Shown here: positions 14,402 through 22,215 of the stretch, piece after piece | How the letters are laid out: every line of letters begins with the position of its first letter | How positions within the stretch are numbered: position 1 is the first letter of the stretch | Origin: Sphingomonas sp. | GTDB lineage: Bacteria; Pseudomonadota; Alphaproteobacteria; Sphingomonadales; Sphingomonadaceae | DNA length: 64,000 nt | Assembly: GCA_017304655.1 (NCBI GenBank) | Contig: JAFKLY010000006.1 | Coordinates: 407,384 to 471,383 of the forward strand | Direction: 5' to 3' | Position numbers and translations under genes: made by a program | The notes under the pieces: model-generated | The model's database searches: none | Seen by the model: the letters and a program-made list of their open reading frames with translations, nothing else | Told to the model about the DNA's origin: nothing

Positions 14402-16047
14402 GCGGCTCTCTCCTTTTTGCGGGGCAGTTCGTCAGCGGGGAGGACGCGCCCCTTGATGATGTCCGCCGCGCGCTCGGCAATCATGATCGTCGGCGCATTG
14501 ATGTTGCCGCCGGTTTCGTCCGGCATCACCGAGGCGTCGATGACGCGCAGCCCCTCCATGCCGATGACGCGCAGTTGCGGATCGACCACCGCTGCCGGGC
14601 CGGTGCCCATGCGGCAGGTGCCGAGCGGATGCTGCGTGGTGCTCGCGGTCGCGCGGATGTGTTCGTCCAGCTCTGCGTCGCTCTGGGCCTGGATGCCGGG
14701 CGAAATCTCCTTGCCGGTGATCTCGGCCTGCGGCGACGTGGCGTAGAGCTGGCGGGCGAGGCGGAGGCCGGCCCGCGCCGTCGCGAAATCATTGGGCGCG
14801 CTGAACAGGTTGAGGAAGATGCCGACATGGTCCTCGGCACGTGGGCTCTTGAGGAACACTTTGCCGCGGCTTTCCGGGTGCAGCAGGATCACGTCGGCGG
14901 TCAGCTTGTGCGGCGGGCGCTTCTTGATGCCGGGGAACCACAGGTGCGCGTCCAGCGTCACCGGGTTGCACCAGAGCTGGATGTCCGGCTGGGCCAGGCG
15001 CGGATCGGTGCGCAGCACGGGGTTGGCGCTGTTCACTTGCCGGGCGAACGGTCCCTTGCCGGTGAAGTACCAGCGCAGCACCGAGAGGGTCGCCTTGTCG
15101 AAGCGCAGCTCGTTGACGAAGGTGACGGGCGCCGCCTCGAACAGCAGCGGCACGCGCGGATGCTCGGAGAGATTCTGGCCGACGCCGGGCAGGTCATGCA
15201 CCACATCTATGCCCATCTCCCGCAGATGCTCGGCCGGGCCGATGCCCGAGAGCATGAGCAGCTGGGGCGAATTGTAGCTGCCGCCCGAGAGGATGACCTC
15301 GCGCGTCGCCGTCGCCGTCTTGAGCGCGCCGTCATGGCGATATTCCACGCCGGTTGCACGCTTGCCCTCGGTCAGCACGCGCTGGGTCATGGCGTGGGTG
15401 AGCACGGTGAGGTTGGGTCGCGCCATCGCCGGCTTGAGATAGGCGGCATAAGTGGAAGCGCGCCGACCCTTCTCGTCGATGGTCAGCTCGATGCGGCCGA
15501 CCCCTTCCTCGTCGCCATCATGAATGTCTTCGGTCAGCGGATGGCCCGCATTCTTCGCGGCGGCCATCAGCTCGTCATGCAGCAGCCACTTGGTCGCATT
15601 GGGCGTGACGGCGAGCGGGCCGCTGCCGCCATGCAGAGCGGAGTCGCCGCGCCAGCTGCGCTCCATCTTGCGGAAATAGGGCAGCACATCGGCATAGCTC
15701 CAGCCGCTCGCGCCCATCTGCGCCCAGCGGTCGAAATCGGCGCTGTGCCCGCGCATGAACACCATGCCGTTGATCGAGGAGGAACCGCCCAGCAGCCGGC
15801 CACGCGGCAGGATGAGCTTGCGATTGTTCATGTGCGGCTCGGGCTCGGTCCAGTAGGGCCAGGTGTAGCCCGGCTTGAACAGCGCCTTGAGGAAGCCAAG
15901 CGGCATACGGATCAGCCAGTCGTCTCCGCCGCCGCCCGCTTCGAGCAGCAGCACGCGCACCGCCGGGTCTTCGGTCAGGCGCGCGGCGAGAACGGCGCCG
16001 GCCGAGCCGGCACCCACAATGACATAGTCAAAAATATCGTCGGACAG
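14398..16047 (-). CDS. GMC-family FAD oxidoreductase, probable CTG start
   Basis: A 549-residue GMC flavoprotein, paralogue of the gene at 12374. FAD motif DYVIVGAGSAGAVLAARLTED, GGSSSINGMVFMRGHS, GGSYNSPQLLMLSGIG, HPLGTCRMGTG and DASVMPDETGGNINAP are all present. No ATG, GTG or TTG precedes the FAD motif in frame before a stop; the first GTG falls inside it. CTG at 16047 gives MSDDIFDYVIVGAGSAG, the usual N-terminus, and GGGAGAGG lies upstream at proper spacing. It heads the GMC-SnoaL-GMC operon, with operator candidate B upstream. Confidence 0.85.
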   Translation of the reverse strand: MSDDIFDYVIVGAGSAGAVLAARLTEDPAVRVLLLEAGGGGDDWLIRMPLGFLKALFKPGYTWPYWTEPEPHMNNRKLILPRGRLLGGSSSINGMVFMRGHSADFDRWAQMGASGWSYADVLPYFRKMERSWRGDSALHGGSGPLAVTPNATKWLLHDELMAAAKNAGHPLTEDIHDGDEEGVGRIELTIDEKGRRASTYAAYLKPAMARPNLTVLTHAMTQRVLTEGKRATGVEYRHDGALKTATATREVILSGGSYNSPQLLMLSGIGPAEHLREMGIDVVHDLPGVGQNLSEHPRVPLLFEAAPVTFVNELRFDKATLSVLRWYFTGKGPFARQVNSANPVLRTDPRLAQPDIQLWCNPVTLDAHLWFPGIKKRPPHKLTADVILLHPESRGKVFLKSPRAEDHVGIFLNLFSAPNDFATARAGLRLARQLYATSPQAEITGKEISPGIQAQSDAELDEHIRATASTTQHPLGTCRMGTGPAAVVDPQLRVIGMEGLRVIDASVMPDETGGNINAPTIMIAERAADIIKGRVLPADELPRKKERAA

Positions 16048-16117
16048 GGGGCCTCTCCCGATCAGAAATCAAACCCGGCTTGGCGGGCAGCGCGTTCTGC
16101 TGTTATTGACGACTTCA

Positions 16118-16133
16118 TGATGATTCAACAACT
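16118..16133 (-). promoter_or_regulatory. Candidate operator B, GTTGTTGAwTC motif
   Basis: On the minus strand this reads AGTTGTTGAATCATCA, in the divergent gap between the GMC operon and the aldehyde dehydrogenase-MarR operon. The core GTTGTTGAwTC matches sites at 1829 and 11116. The MarR protein encoded two genes downstream is the first candidate to bind it. Confidence 0.5.
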
Positions 16134-16179
16134 CTTGGCTGCGATCTGACCGGCCGCTTGAGGAAAGGATGCCTGATTT

Positions 16180-17691
16180 ATGAACGCTCCCTATAATCCG
16201 GGGCTGCTCGAACATTTGCAACTTCGCTACGCGCAGGGCCCGGTGAAGATGCTCATCGGCGGCGACTGGGTGGAAGCGGCCTCCGGCGAGACGTTCGAAA
16301 CGCTCAATCCCTCCACCGGCAAGCTGCTCGCGAACGTCGCGGCGGCGGGTGACGCGGACATCGACCGTGCCGTGGCGGCAGCGCGCGCGGCGTTCGAGGG
16401 GCCGTGGTCGAAGGTGAAGCCGGACGAGCGGACGCGGCTGCTGCTCAAGCTCGCCGATCTGATCGAGGCGAATGCCGAGGAACTGGCTCTGCTGGAAACG
16501 CTGGACGTCGGCCGGCCCATCCAGTTCTCGCGCATGATCGACGTGCAGGGCGCCATTGGCCAGCTGCGCTACAATGCCGGCTGGGCCAGCAAGATCGCGG
16601 GTGAGACGGCGGAGATCAGCGCGCCCGGCGAATGGTTCAGCTATGTGCTGCGCGAGCCGGTCGGCGTGTGCGCGCAGATCGTGCCGTGGAATTTCCCGAT
16701 GGTTATGGCGGTGGGCAAGCTGGCGCCGGCGCTGGCGGCCGGTTGCACCGTGGTGCTCAAGCCCGCCGAGCAGACGCCGCTCTCCACGCTCCGTCTGGGC
16801 GAACTGATCCTGGAAGCGGGCTTCCCCGCTGGCGTCGTCAACATCGTGAGCGGTCTGGGGCGCACGGCCGGCGCCGCGCTGGCCAGCCATCCCGGCATCA
16901 ACAAGATTTCCTTCACCGGATCGACCGTCACCGGCAAGGCGATCATTGAGGCATCAAAGAGCAATTTCGCGCGCGTGCAGCTGGAGCTGGGCGGCAAGTC
17001 GCCGACCTATATCTTCGCCGATGCCGATCTCTCCAAGGCGATCCCCGCCGCTGCCATGGGCATCTTCTTCAACGCCGGACAAGTCTGCGCCGCCGGCTCG
17101 CGCCTGTTCGTGCATGAGAAGGTGGCCGATCAGGTGCTGGAAGGCGTCGCCAACATGGCGCGTGGCATGAAGGTCGGACAGACGCTGGACGCCAGCACGA
17201 TGATCGGTCCGCTGGTGAGCGCGACCCAGCTTGAGCGCGTAACCGGCTATATCCAGTCCGGGCGGGACGAAGGCGCGAGCGTCCTCGTGGGCGGCGAGGC
17301 GATCAGTGGCGAGGGCTATGAGGGCGGCTATTTCGTCCAGCCCACCGTGTTGCTGGAGACGAAGCCGGACATGCGGGTACGCAAGGAGGAGATCTTCGGT
17401 CCCGTTCTGTGCGCGATGCGCTTTGGCGATGACGATGATGTCGATGCGCTGGCCGGTCGCGGCAACGAGACCGAGTTCGGCCTCTCGGCCTCCATCTATA
17501 CCTCCAACATCACCACGGCGCACAAGCTGGCGCGTCGCCTGAAGGCGGGCACGATCCGTATCAACGGCTCGGGCGGAGTCGATCCGGCGCTGCCGCTCGG
17601 CGGCTTCAAGGCGTCCGGCTGGGGCCGGGAGAACGGCAAGGCCGGGATCGAGGCCTATACCGAACTCAAGGCGGTGAGCGTCGCGCTCTGA
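16180..17691 (+). CDS. Aldehyde dehydrogenase
   Basis: A 503-residue classical ALDH. Glu269 in LELGGKSP and Cys303 in NAGQVCAAGSRLFV are the catalytic pair with canonical spacing; PWNFPMVMAVGKLAPALAAG and FTGSTVTGKAI contact the cofactor. The protein resembles betaine/phenylacetaldehyde-type dehydrogenases in length and motifs. AGGAAAGGA precedes the ATG. It is transcribed divergently from the GMC operon and overlaps the following MarR gene by one base, so it may oxidise the aldehyde made by the GMC enzymes (inference). Confidence 0.9.
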   Translation: MNAPYNPGLLEHLQLRYAQGPVKMLIGGDWVEAASGETFETLNPSTGKLLANVAAAGDADIDRAVAAARAAFEGPWSKVKPDERTRLLLKLADLIEANAEELALLETLDVGRPIQFSRMIDVQGAIGQLRYNAGWASKIAGETAEISAPGEWFSYVLREPVGVCAQIVPWNFPMVMAVGKLAPALAAGCTVVLKPAEQTPLSTLRLGELILEAGFPAGVVNIVSGLGRTAGAALASHPGINKISFTGSTVTGKAIIEASKSNFARVQLELGGKSPTYIFADADLSKAIPAAAMGIFFNAGQVCAAGSRLFVHEKVADQVLEGVANMARGMKVGQTLDASTMIGPLVSATQLERVTGYIQSGRDEGASVLVGGEAISGEGYEGGYFVQPTVLLETKPDMRVRKEEIFGPVLCAMRFGDDDDVDALAGRGNETEFGLSASIYTSNITTAHKLARRLKAGTIRINGSGGVDPALPLGGFKASGWGRENGKAGIEAYTELKAVSVAL

Positions 17692-18221
17692 TGGCGAGCA
17701 AGGGGGGGAAGGGGACAACCCCAAGGCAGACCGGGCCGCTTGAAGAAGCCTGGAGCCTGTTCGATTCGCGGCACCTGCCCTATCGGCTGCTGATGCTCGG
17801 CAAGATGCTCGACCGGCTCTCGGTGCAGAATATCCGGGAGCTGGGCGGCGTCTCGCTCGCTGAATGGCGCGTGCTCGCGCATCTGGAGCTGATGGGTGCG
17901 CGCAGTGCCAGCGAGATATCGGCGGCGGCGCTTGTCGATCGCGCCGAGGTGAGCCGGGCCGTCAGCTCGCTGGAGGCGGCAGGCCTGCTTACGCGCATGG
18001 ACAATCCGCGCAATCGCAAGAGCAGCCTGCTGGTCCTCACCCCCAAGGCGCATGAGATCTATCAGCGCGTGTCCGGGCAACGGCGCGATTTCTACGGCGA
18101 GCTGATGGCGGATATCTCGCCCGCCGAACTGAAACTGCTCGACGAGCTGCTGCTGCGCATGGCGCGGCAGGCGGATCGGATCGCGCGGGAAAACAGTGAG
18201 GGGGCGAAGAAGAAGCCATGA
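17691..18221 (+). CDS. MarR family transcriptional regulator
   Basis: A 176-residue single-domain MarR protein: AEWRVLAHLELMGARSASEI, AALVDRAEVSRAVSSLEAAGLL recognition helix, and MDNPRNRKSSLLVLTPKA wing. The ATG overlaps the aldehyde dehydrogenase stop and its own stop overlaps the next gene (ATGA), so it is embedded in a three-gene operon with its probable targets. MarR proteins of this kind usually repress until an aromatic ligand binds. It is a candidate reader of the GTTGTTGAwTC sites. Confidence 0.87.
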   Translation: MASKGGKGTTPRQTGPLEEAWSLFDSRHLPYRLLMLGKMLDRLSVQNIRELGGVSLAEWRVLAHLELMGARSASEISAAALVDRAEVSRAVSSLEAAGLLTRMDNPRNRKSSLLVLTPKAHEIYQRVSGQRRDFYGELMADISPAELKLLDELLLRMARQADRIARENSEGAKKKP

Positions 18222-19018
18222 ACTACGAGGCCTATGTCGACGCCTTCAATCAAGGCGATGACGCGACGCTGGTGGAAACCTGGTTCGCGCCGGACTGCGT
18301 CATGTTCAGCTCATCCCGCGTCAGCCGGGGCCGGGCCGAACTGCTGGCTTTCCTGCAATGGGCGCATGATGGCGTGCGGGAAGTCATCCGCCCCCGGCTG
18401 GTGCTGCAGGAGGGCAACCGGCTGTTCGTCGATGTCGACATGGATTTCGTCTGCACCAGGCCGCGCCCGGATTTCCCGTTCGCCCCGCTGCTGCCGGGTG
18501 ACATCCTCACTGTGCGGTTCTTCGTCACCTACACGCTCGATGAGGCCGGCCTGATCAAGGAGCTGTGCTCGATGGTCTGGCCCGCCGAGCAGGGCGTCAC
18601 CAAGGCGCCGATGCTCTCGGGTCATCCGGGCGGACGGGCCTCCTATCATGCTTATGCAGCGGCGTTCAGCGCGGCGGACATGGAGCGGGCAGGGCGTTTC
18701 TACACGCAGGACTGCACGCTTAAGCTCCCCTCGGTGCCGCCGATTGTCGGGCGGCAGGGGATCTGCGACTTCTACGGCAAGATGTTCCAGGTGGTGCGCG
18801 AGCATCTCACGATCCACACGCTGGTGATGGACGATCATGGCATCGCGGTGGATTGCACCAGCACCTTCACGGCGCAGGTCGACGCGCCGGACTTTGTTGT
18901 CGCGCCACTGAAGCAGGGCGAGTCGATCAAGGTCCGCGTGTTCGTGGTCTATGGCCTGCGCAACGGGCAGATTGCGACCATCGACGTGGCGCGAGCGGGC
19001 GAGCCTGTGCGTGTTTGA
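18218..19018 (+). CDS. Tandem SnoaL/NTF2-like protein
   Basis: A 266-residue protein with two NTF2-fold domains, about residues 1-130 and 140-266. Domain one starts YVDAFNQGDDATLVETWFAPD; domain two repeats the pattern with YAAAFSAADMERAGRFYTQD, GRQGICDFYGKM, DAPDFVVAPLKQGESI and YGLRNGQIATIDVARAG. SnoaL proteins are normally single-domain, so a covalent pseudo-dimer is suggested. It is translationally coupled to MarR and aldehyde dehydrogenase. The function is unknown; a lyase or isomerase step in the same pathway is inferred. Confidence 0.75.
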   Translation: MNYEAYVDAFNQGDDATLVETWFAPDCVMFSSSRVSRGRAELLAFLQWAHDGVREVIRPRLVLQEGNRLFVDVDMDFVCTRPRPDFPFAPLLPGDILTVRFFVTYTLDEAGLIKELCSMVWPAEQGVTKAPMLSGHPGGRASYHAYAAAFSAADMERAGRFYTQDCTLKLPSVPPIVGRQGICDFYGKMFQVVREHLTIHTLVMDDHGIAVDCTSTFTAQVDAPDFVVAPLKQGESIKVRVFVVYGLRNGQIATIDVARAGEPVRV

Positions 19019-19027
19019 TCAAGTGCC

Positions 19028-19204
19028 TTAGCGCGAAGGTCTCGTGAACGACGGCGGGTCGCTCGCCGGGAAGGATTCGTCGGACGCTTCGTCAACTTCG
19101 TCCCAGGGGCGTTTGGGCTTGTTCTGCATCGCCTCTGGGCCGGCGTCGCGCACCTTGGGGATGGGATGCTCGCCGTCGGGATGCTGTTCACTTTTGCTGG
19201 TCAT
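19028..19204 (-). CDS. Small conserved protein with ESFPASDPPS motif
   Basis: A 58-residue, strongly hydrophilic protein. The C-terminal DEASDESFPASDPPSFT motif is common at the end of small alphaproteobacterial proteins of unknown function. ATG at 19204 has AAGGAGA eight bases upstream, which supports translation. The gene runs opposite to the SnoaL and fumC genes. The frame is open far upstream, but that part is the shadow of fumC. Confidence 0.6.
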   Translation of the reverse strand: MTSKSEQHPDGEHPIPKVRDAGPEAMQNKPKRPWDEVDEASDESFPASDPPSFTRPSR

Positions 19205-19342
19205 CGTCCTATCTCCTTGTGAGGCGGAACAGACTGCGGTCTCGTCTTGCTGGAACGCATCGCCGCGCCAGAGGTTGCGGGGCTGAATGAATTCCAGCGT
19301 TGCCAGACCGGGCGACCGCCTCTGCCAGGGAAGGACCGGCCG

Positions 19343-20728
19343 ATGAGCGAGACCCGCAGCGAGAGTGATAGCATTGGCGCGATAGACGTGCCAGCGCAGG
19401 CCTATTGGGGGGCGCAGACCCAGCGCAGCATCGAGAATTTTCCCTTCGCGCCGAGTGAACGCATGCCCATCGGCATCGTCCATGCGCTGGCCATCGTCAA
19501 ACAGGCGGCGGCGCGCGTGAACCGGGCGCATGGTCTGTCCGTCTCCCTCGCCGACGCGATCGACAGGGCGGCGGCGGAAGTGATCGTCGGCAAGCATGAC
19601 GACCAGTTCCCGCTTGTGATCTGGCAGACGGGCAGCGGCACCCAATCGAACATGAACGTCAATGAGGTGATCGCCGGGCGGGCCAACGAGCTGCTGGCGG
19701 GCACGCGCGGCGGCAAGTCGCCCGTGCACCCGAACGATCATGTCAACATGAGCCAGTCGTCGAACGACAGCTTCCCCACCGCGCTGCACATCGCCGTGGC
19801 GCGCGCCGTGACGGACGATCTGCTGCCCGCGCTCGATTATCTGCGCGATCTCCTGCACGCCCGCGCCGGGCAATGGGCGCATATCGTCAAGATCGGCCGC
19901 ACCCACTTGCAGGACGCGACGCCGCTGACGCTCGGGCAGGAATTTTCCGGTTACGCCCAGATGCTCTCGAACTGCCGGGAGCGAATTGCCCATGCGGTGA
20001 TGCATGACATCATGGCGCTGGCGCAGGGCGGGACGGCAGTGGGCACCGGGCTGAACGCGCCCGACGGTTTTGCCGAGGCCGTGGCGGCCGAGATTTCCGC
20101 GCTCACCGGCCTGCCTTTCTACAGCGCCCCCAACAAGTTCGAGGCGCTGGGTTCCAACGATCCGCTGGTGCATGTCTCCGGCGCGCTCAATACGCTGGCC
20201 GTCGCGCTCACCAAGATTGCCAATGATATCCGCCTGCTCGGCAGCGGGCCACGCTCGGGGCTGGGCGAACTGGAGCTGCCGGCCAACGAACCGGGCAGCT
20301 CGATCATGCCCGGCAAGGTGAACCCGACCCAGTGCGAGATGCTGACGATGGTGGCGGCGCAAGTGATCGGCAATCATCAGGCCGTGACGGTCGGTGGTCT
20401 GCAGGGGCATCTGGAGCTCAATGTGTTCAAGCCGCTCATCGGCGCGGCGGTGCTGCGCTCGGTCCATCTGTTCGCGGTGGGCATGGAGAGCTTTGCCGAG
20501 CGCTGCGTCGAAGGGATCGTGCCCAATGAGGGGCGCATCGCCGAGCTGGTCGACCGCAGCCTGATGCTGGTGACGGCCCTGGCGCCGGAGATCGGCTATG
20601 ACGCGGCGGCCAGCATTGCCAAACATGCCCATGCGGAGGGCATAACCCTGCGCGAGGCGGGGCTGGCGCTCGGGCTGATCGATGCCGCGACCTTCGACCG
20701 GCTGGTGCGGCCCGAGACGATGGTCTGA
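19343..20728 (+). CDS. fumC: Fumarate hydratase class II
   Basis: A 461-residue iron-independent fumarase of the TCA cycle (fumarate + water to malate). [11 protein letters not shown] at residues 318-328 is the fumarase/aspartase signature with catalytic Ser319; [26 protein letters not shown] and [10 protein letters not shown] line the active site. Length is typical. ATG at 19343 ([12 protein letters not shown]) is preceded by GGGAAGGA; the open frame to 19247 has no ribosome site. It is not obviously part of a catabolic operon. Confidence 0.95.
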   Translation: MSETRSESDSIGAIDVPAQAYWGAQTQRSIENFPFAPSERMPIGIVHALAIVKQAAARVNRAHGLSVSLADAIDRAAAEVIVGKHDDQFPLVIWQTGSGTQSNMNVNEVIAGRANELLAGTRGGKSPVHPNDHVNMSQSSNDSFPTALHIAVARAVTDDLLPALDYLRDLLHARAGQWAHIVKIGRTHLQDATPLTLGQEFSGYAQMLSNCRERIAHAVMHDIMALAQGGTAVGTGLNAPDGFAEAVAAEISALTGLPFYSAPNKFEALGSNDPLVHVSGALNTLAVALTKIANDIRLLGSGPRSGLGELELPANEPGSSIMPGKVNPTQCEMLTMVAAQVIGNHQAVTVGGLQGHLELNVFKPLIGAAVLRSVHLFAVGMESFAERCVEGIVPNEGRIAELVDRSLMLVTALAPEIGYDAAASIAKHAHAEGITLREAGLALGLIDAATFDRLVRPETMV

Positions 20729-20739
20729 GGGCGCGGGAT

Positions 20740-21618
20740 GTGACTGCGCGGCGAACCATCGGCGGGATCGAGATCACTCACGCAGAACGGGTGATCTTTC
20801 CGCAGGATGGTTTCACCAAAGGCGATCTGGCCGCTTATTATCACGCCATTGCGCCCTTGATGCTGCCCTTTGCCGCCGGCCGCCCGGTCAGCCTGCTGCG
20901 CTGCCCGGATGGCGTGGCGGGCGCCTGTTTCTTCCAGAAGCATGGCGACGGGTTCGGGCCGCATGTCGACACCGTGCCCATCGTCGAGAAGGATGGGGAC
21001 ACGGGCGACTATCTCGCGATCCGGGATGCCGATGGCCTGCTTGCCTGCGTGCAGATGGGAACGGTGGAGTTCCATGGCTGGGGCGCGCGGGCGGATGCCG
21101 TCGAGGCGCCCGATCGACTGGTGTTCGATCTTGATCCGGACGAGGGACTGGATTTTGCGGCCGTGACTCGCGCGGCGCGGGAGGTGCGCGAGAGGCTTTC
21201 CGCGCTCGGCCTGGCGAGCTTCGCGATGCTGACGGGCGGCAAGGGCATCCATGTGATCGCGCCGCTGACGCCGGGGCATGACTGGGCGGATCATGCCGCC
21301 TTCGCCAAACACATTGCCGGTTCGATGGCGCAGGGCGAGCCGGATCGCTTCGTCGCCACGATGAGCAAGGCGAAGCGCAAGGGCCGCATCTTCATCGACT
21401 GGCTGCGCAACCAGCGCGGCAACAGCGCGATCCTGCCCTATTCAGCGCGAGCGCGGGCCGGTGCGCCTGTCGCCGCGCCGGTCGCATGGGACGAGCTGGA
21501 GACCACCGGCCACGCCCAGCTCTACGGCATCGCGGATGCCCCGCATCTGATCGAGCGTGCGCAGTCTCGAGTCCTGCGCGGATGGGGCGCCGCGCGGCAA
21601 TCGCTGCCGACCGGATGA
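20740..21618 (+). CDS. Stand-alone LigD-type polymerase domain (PrimPol)
   Basis: A 292-residue protein matching only the polymerase/primase domain of bacterial ligase D, used in nonhomologous end joining. LVFDLDPDEGLDF holds the metal-binding Asp130 and Asp132, EFHGW holds His111, LTGGKGIHVIAPL and IFIDWLRNQRGNSAILPYSAR complete the active site. No ligase or phosphoesterase domain is attached, and no ku gene is in the window. The start is GTG, twelve bases after fumC, so it may be read through from fumC. Orphan LigD-Pol homologues are known; the partner is not visible here. Confidence 0.85.
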   Translation: MTARRTIGGIEITHAERVIFPQDGFTKGDLAAYYHAIAPLMLPFAAGRPVSLLRCPDGVAGACFFQKHGDGFGPHVDTVPIVEKDGDTGDYLAIRDADGLLACVQMGTVEFHGWGARADAVEAPDRLVFDLDPDEGLDFAAVTRAAREVRERLSALGLASFAMLTGGKGIHVIAPLTPGHDWADHAAFAKHIAGSMAQGEPDRFVATMSKAKRKGRIFIDWLRNQRGNSAILPYSARARAGAPVAAPVAWDELETTGHAQLYGIADAPHLIERAQSRVLRGWGAARQSLPTG

Positions 21619-21777
21619 GCCGTGGCGCCATCGCGACGCAGCGGGCATGAGGCGGCAACGCCTTCCATTTCAAACCGTTGGAACATCAGGAAGAAAGCAG
21701 CGGCCATTCCGCTGCTCGGGGTGGCTCCGGCGGCGCGCTGTCGTGCCGCAGCCTCCCGGCACTGAGAGGAGGCCATC

Positions 21778-22146
21778 ATGGCCGATACACTTGCGATCGA
21801 TGAAACCACTCGCCTGATCTCGTCCGACAAGGTGGACGGCACCACCGTCTATAATCGCCAGGGCGAGAAGCTCGGCAGCGTGCGCAACTTCATGGTCGAC
21901 AAGCGCAGCGGCAAGGCGGAATATGCCGTCCTCCAGTTCGGCGGACTGTTCGGCATCGGCAGCGATCACTATCCCCTGCCGTGGGACAAGCTGAGCTACG
22001 ACACCGATCTGGGCGGTTATGTCGTCGATATCGACAAGGAGCGTCTGACGGAAGCGCCGCGTTATTCGGATCAAAGCCCGGCTTATGACCATGATTATGG
22101 TCGCGCGGTCCATGACTATTGGGGCGTGCGTTATCCCTTCATCTGA
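21778..22146 (+). CDS. PRC-barrel domain protein
   Basis: A 122-residue protein with one PRC-barrel domain (about residues 12-90): GTTVYNRQGEKLGSVRNFMV, AEYAVLQFGGLFGIGSDHYP and LPWDKLSYDTDLGGYVVDID. PRC barrels in this context are small cytoplasmic or envelope-associated proteins linked to stress; the specific role is unknown. The C-terminal tail is rich in Tyr, Asp and His. GAGAGGAGGCCATC precedes the ATG. A strong terminator follows, so it is probably monocistronic. Confidence 0.85.
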   Translation: MADTLAIDETTRLISSDKVDGTTVYNRQGEKLGSVRNFMVDKRSGKAEYAVLQFGGLFGIGSDHYPLPWDKLSYDTDLGGYVVDIDKERLTEAPRYSDQSPAYDHDYGRAVHDYWGVRYPFI

Positions 22147-22162
22147 GGGAGTAGCACGCAGG

Positions 22163-22198
22163 CCGGCCGGTTCCACCATAGCGGAACCGGCCGGTTTT
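22163..22198 (+). terminator. Rho-independent terminator, convergent
   Basis: A perfect 12-bp stem CCGGCCGGTTCC / GGAACCGGCCGG (22163-22174 and 22183-22194) with an eight-base loop, followed by TTTT. It lies between the convergent PRC-barrel and carotenoid oxygenase genes. Confidence 0.9.
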
Positions 22199-22215
22199 GT
22201 CTTGAGCGCACGCCT

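Noticed and set aside
12089..14746. Plus-strand open frame of about 885 codons
   Set aside because: Antisense to the GMC and SnoaL genes, whose family motifs are unmistakable on the other strand.
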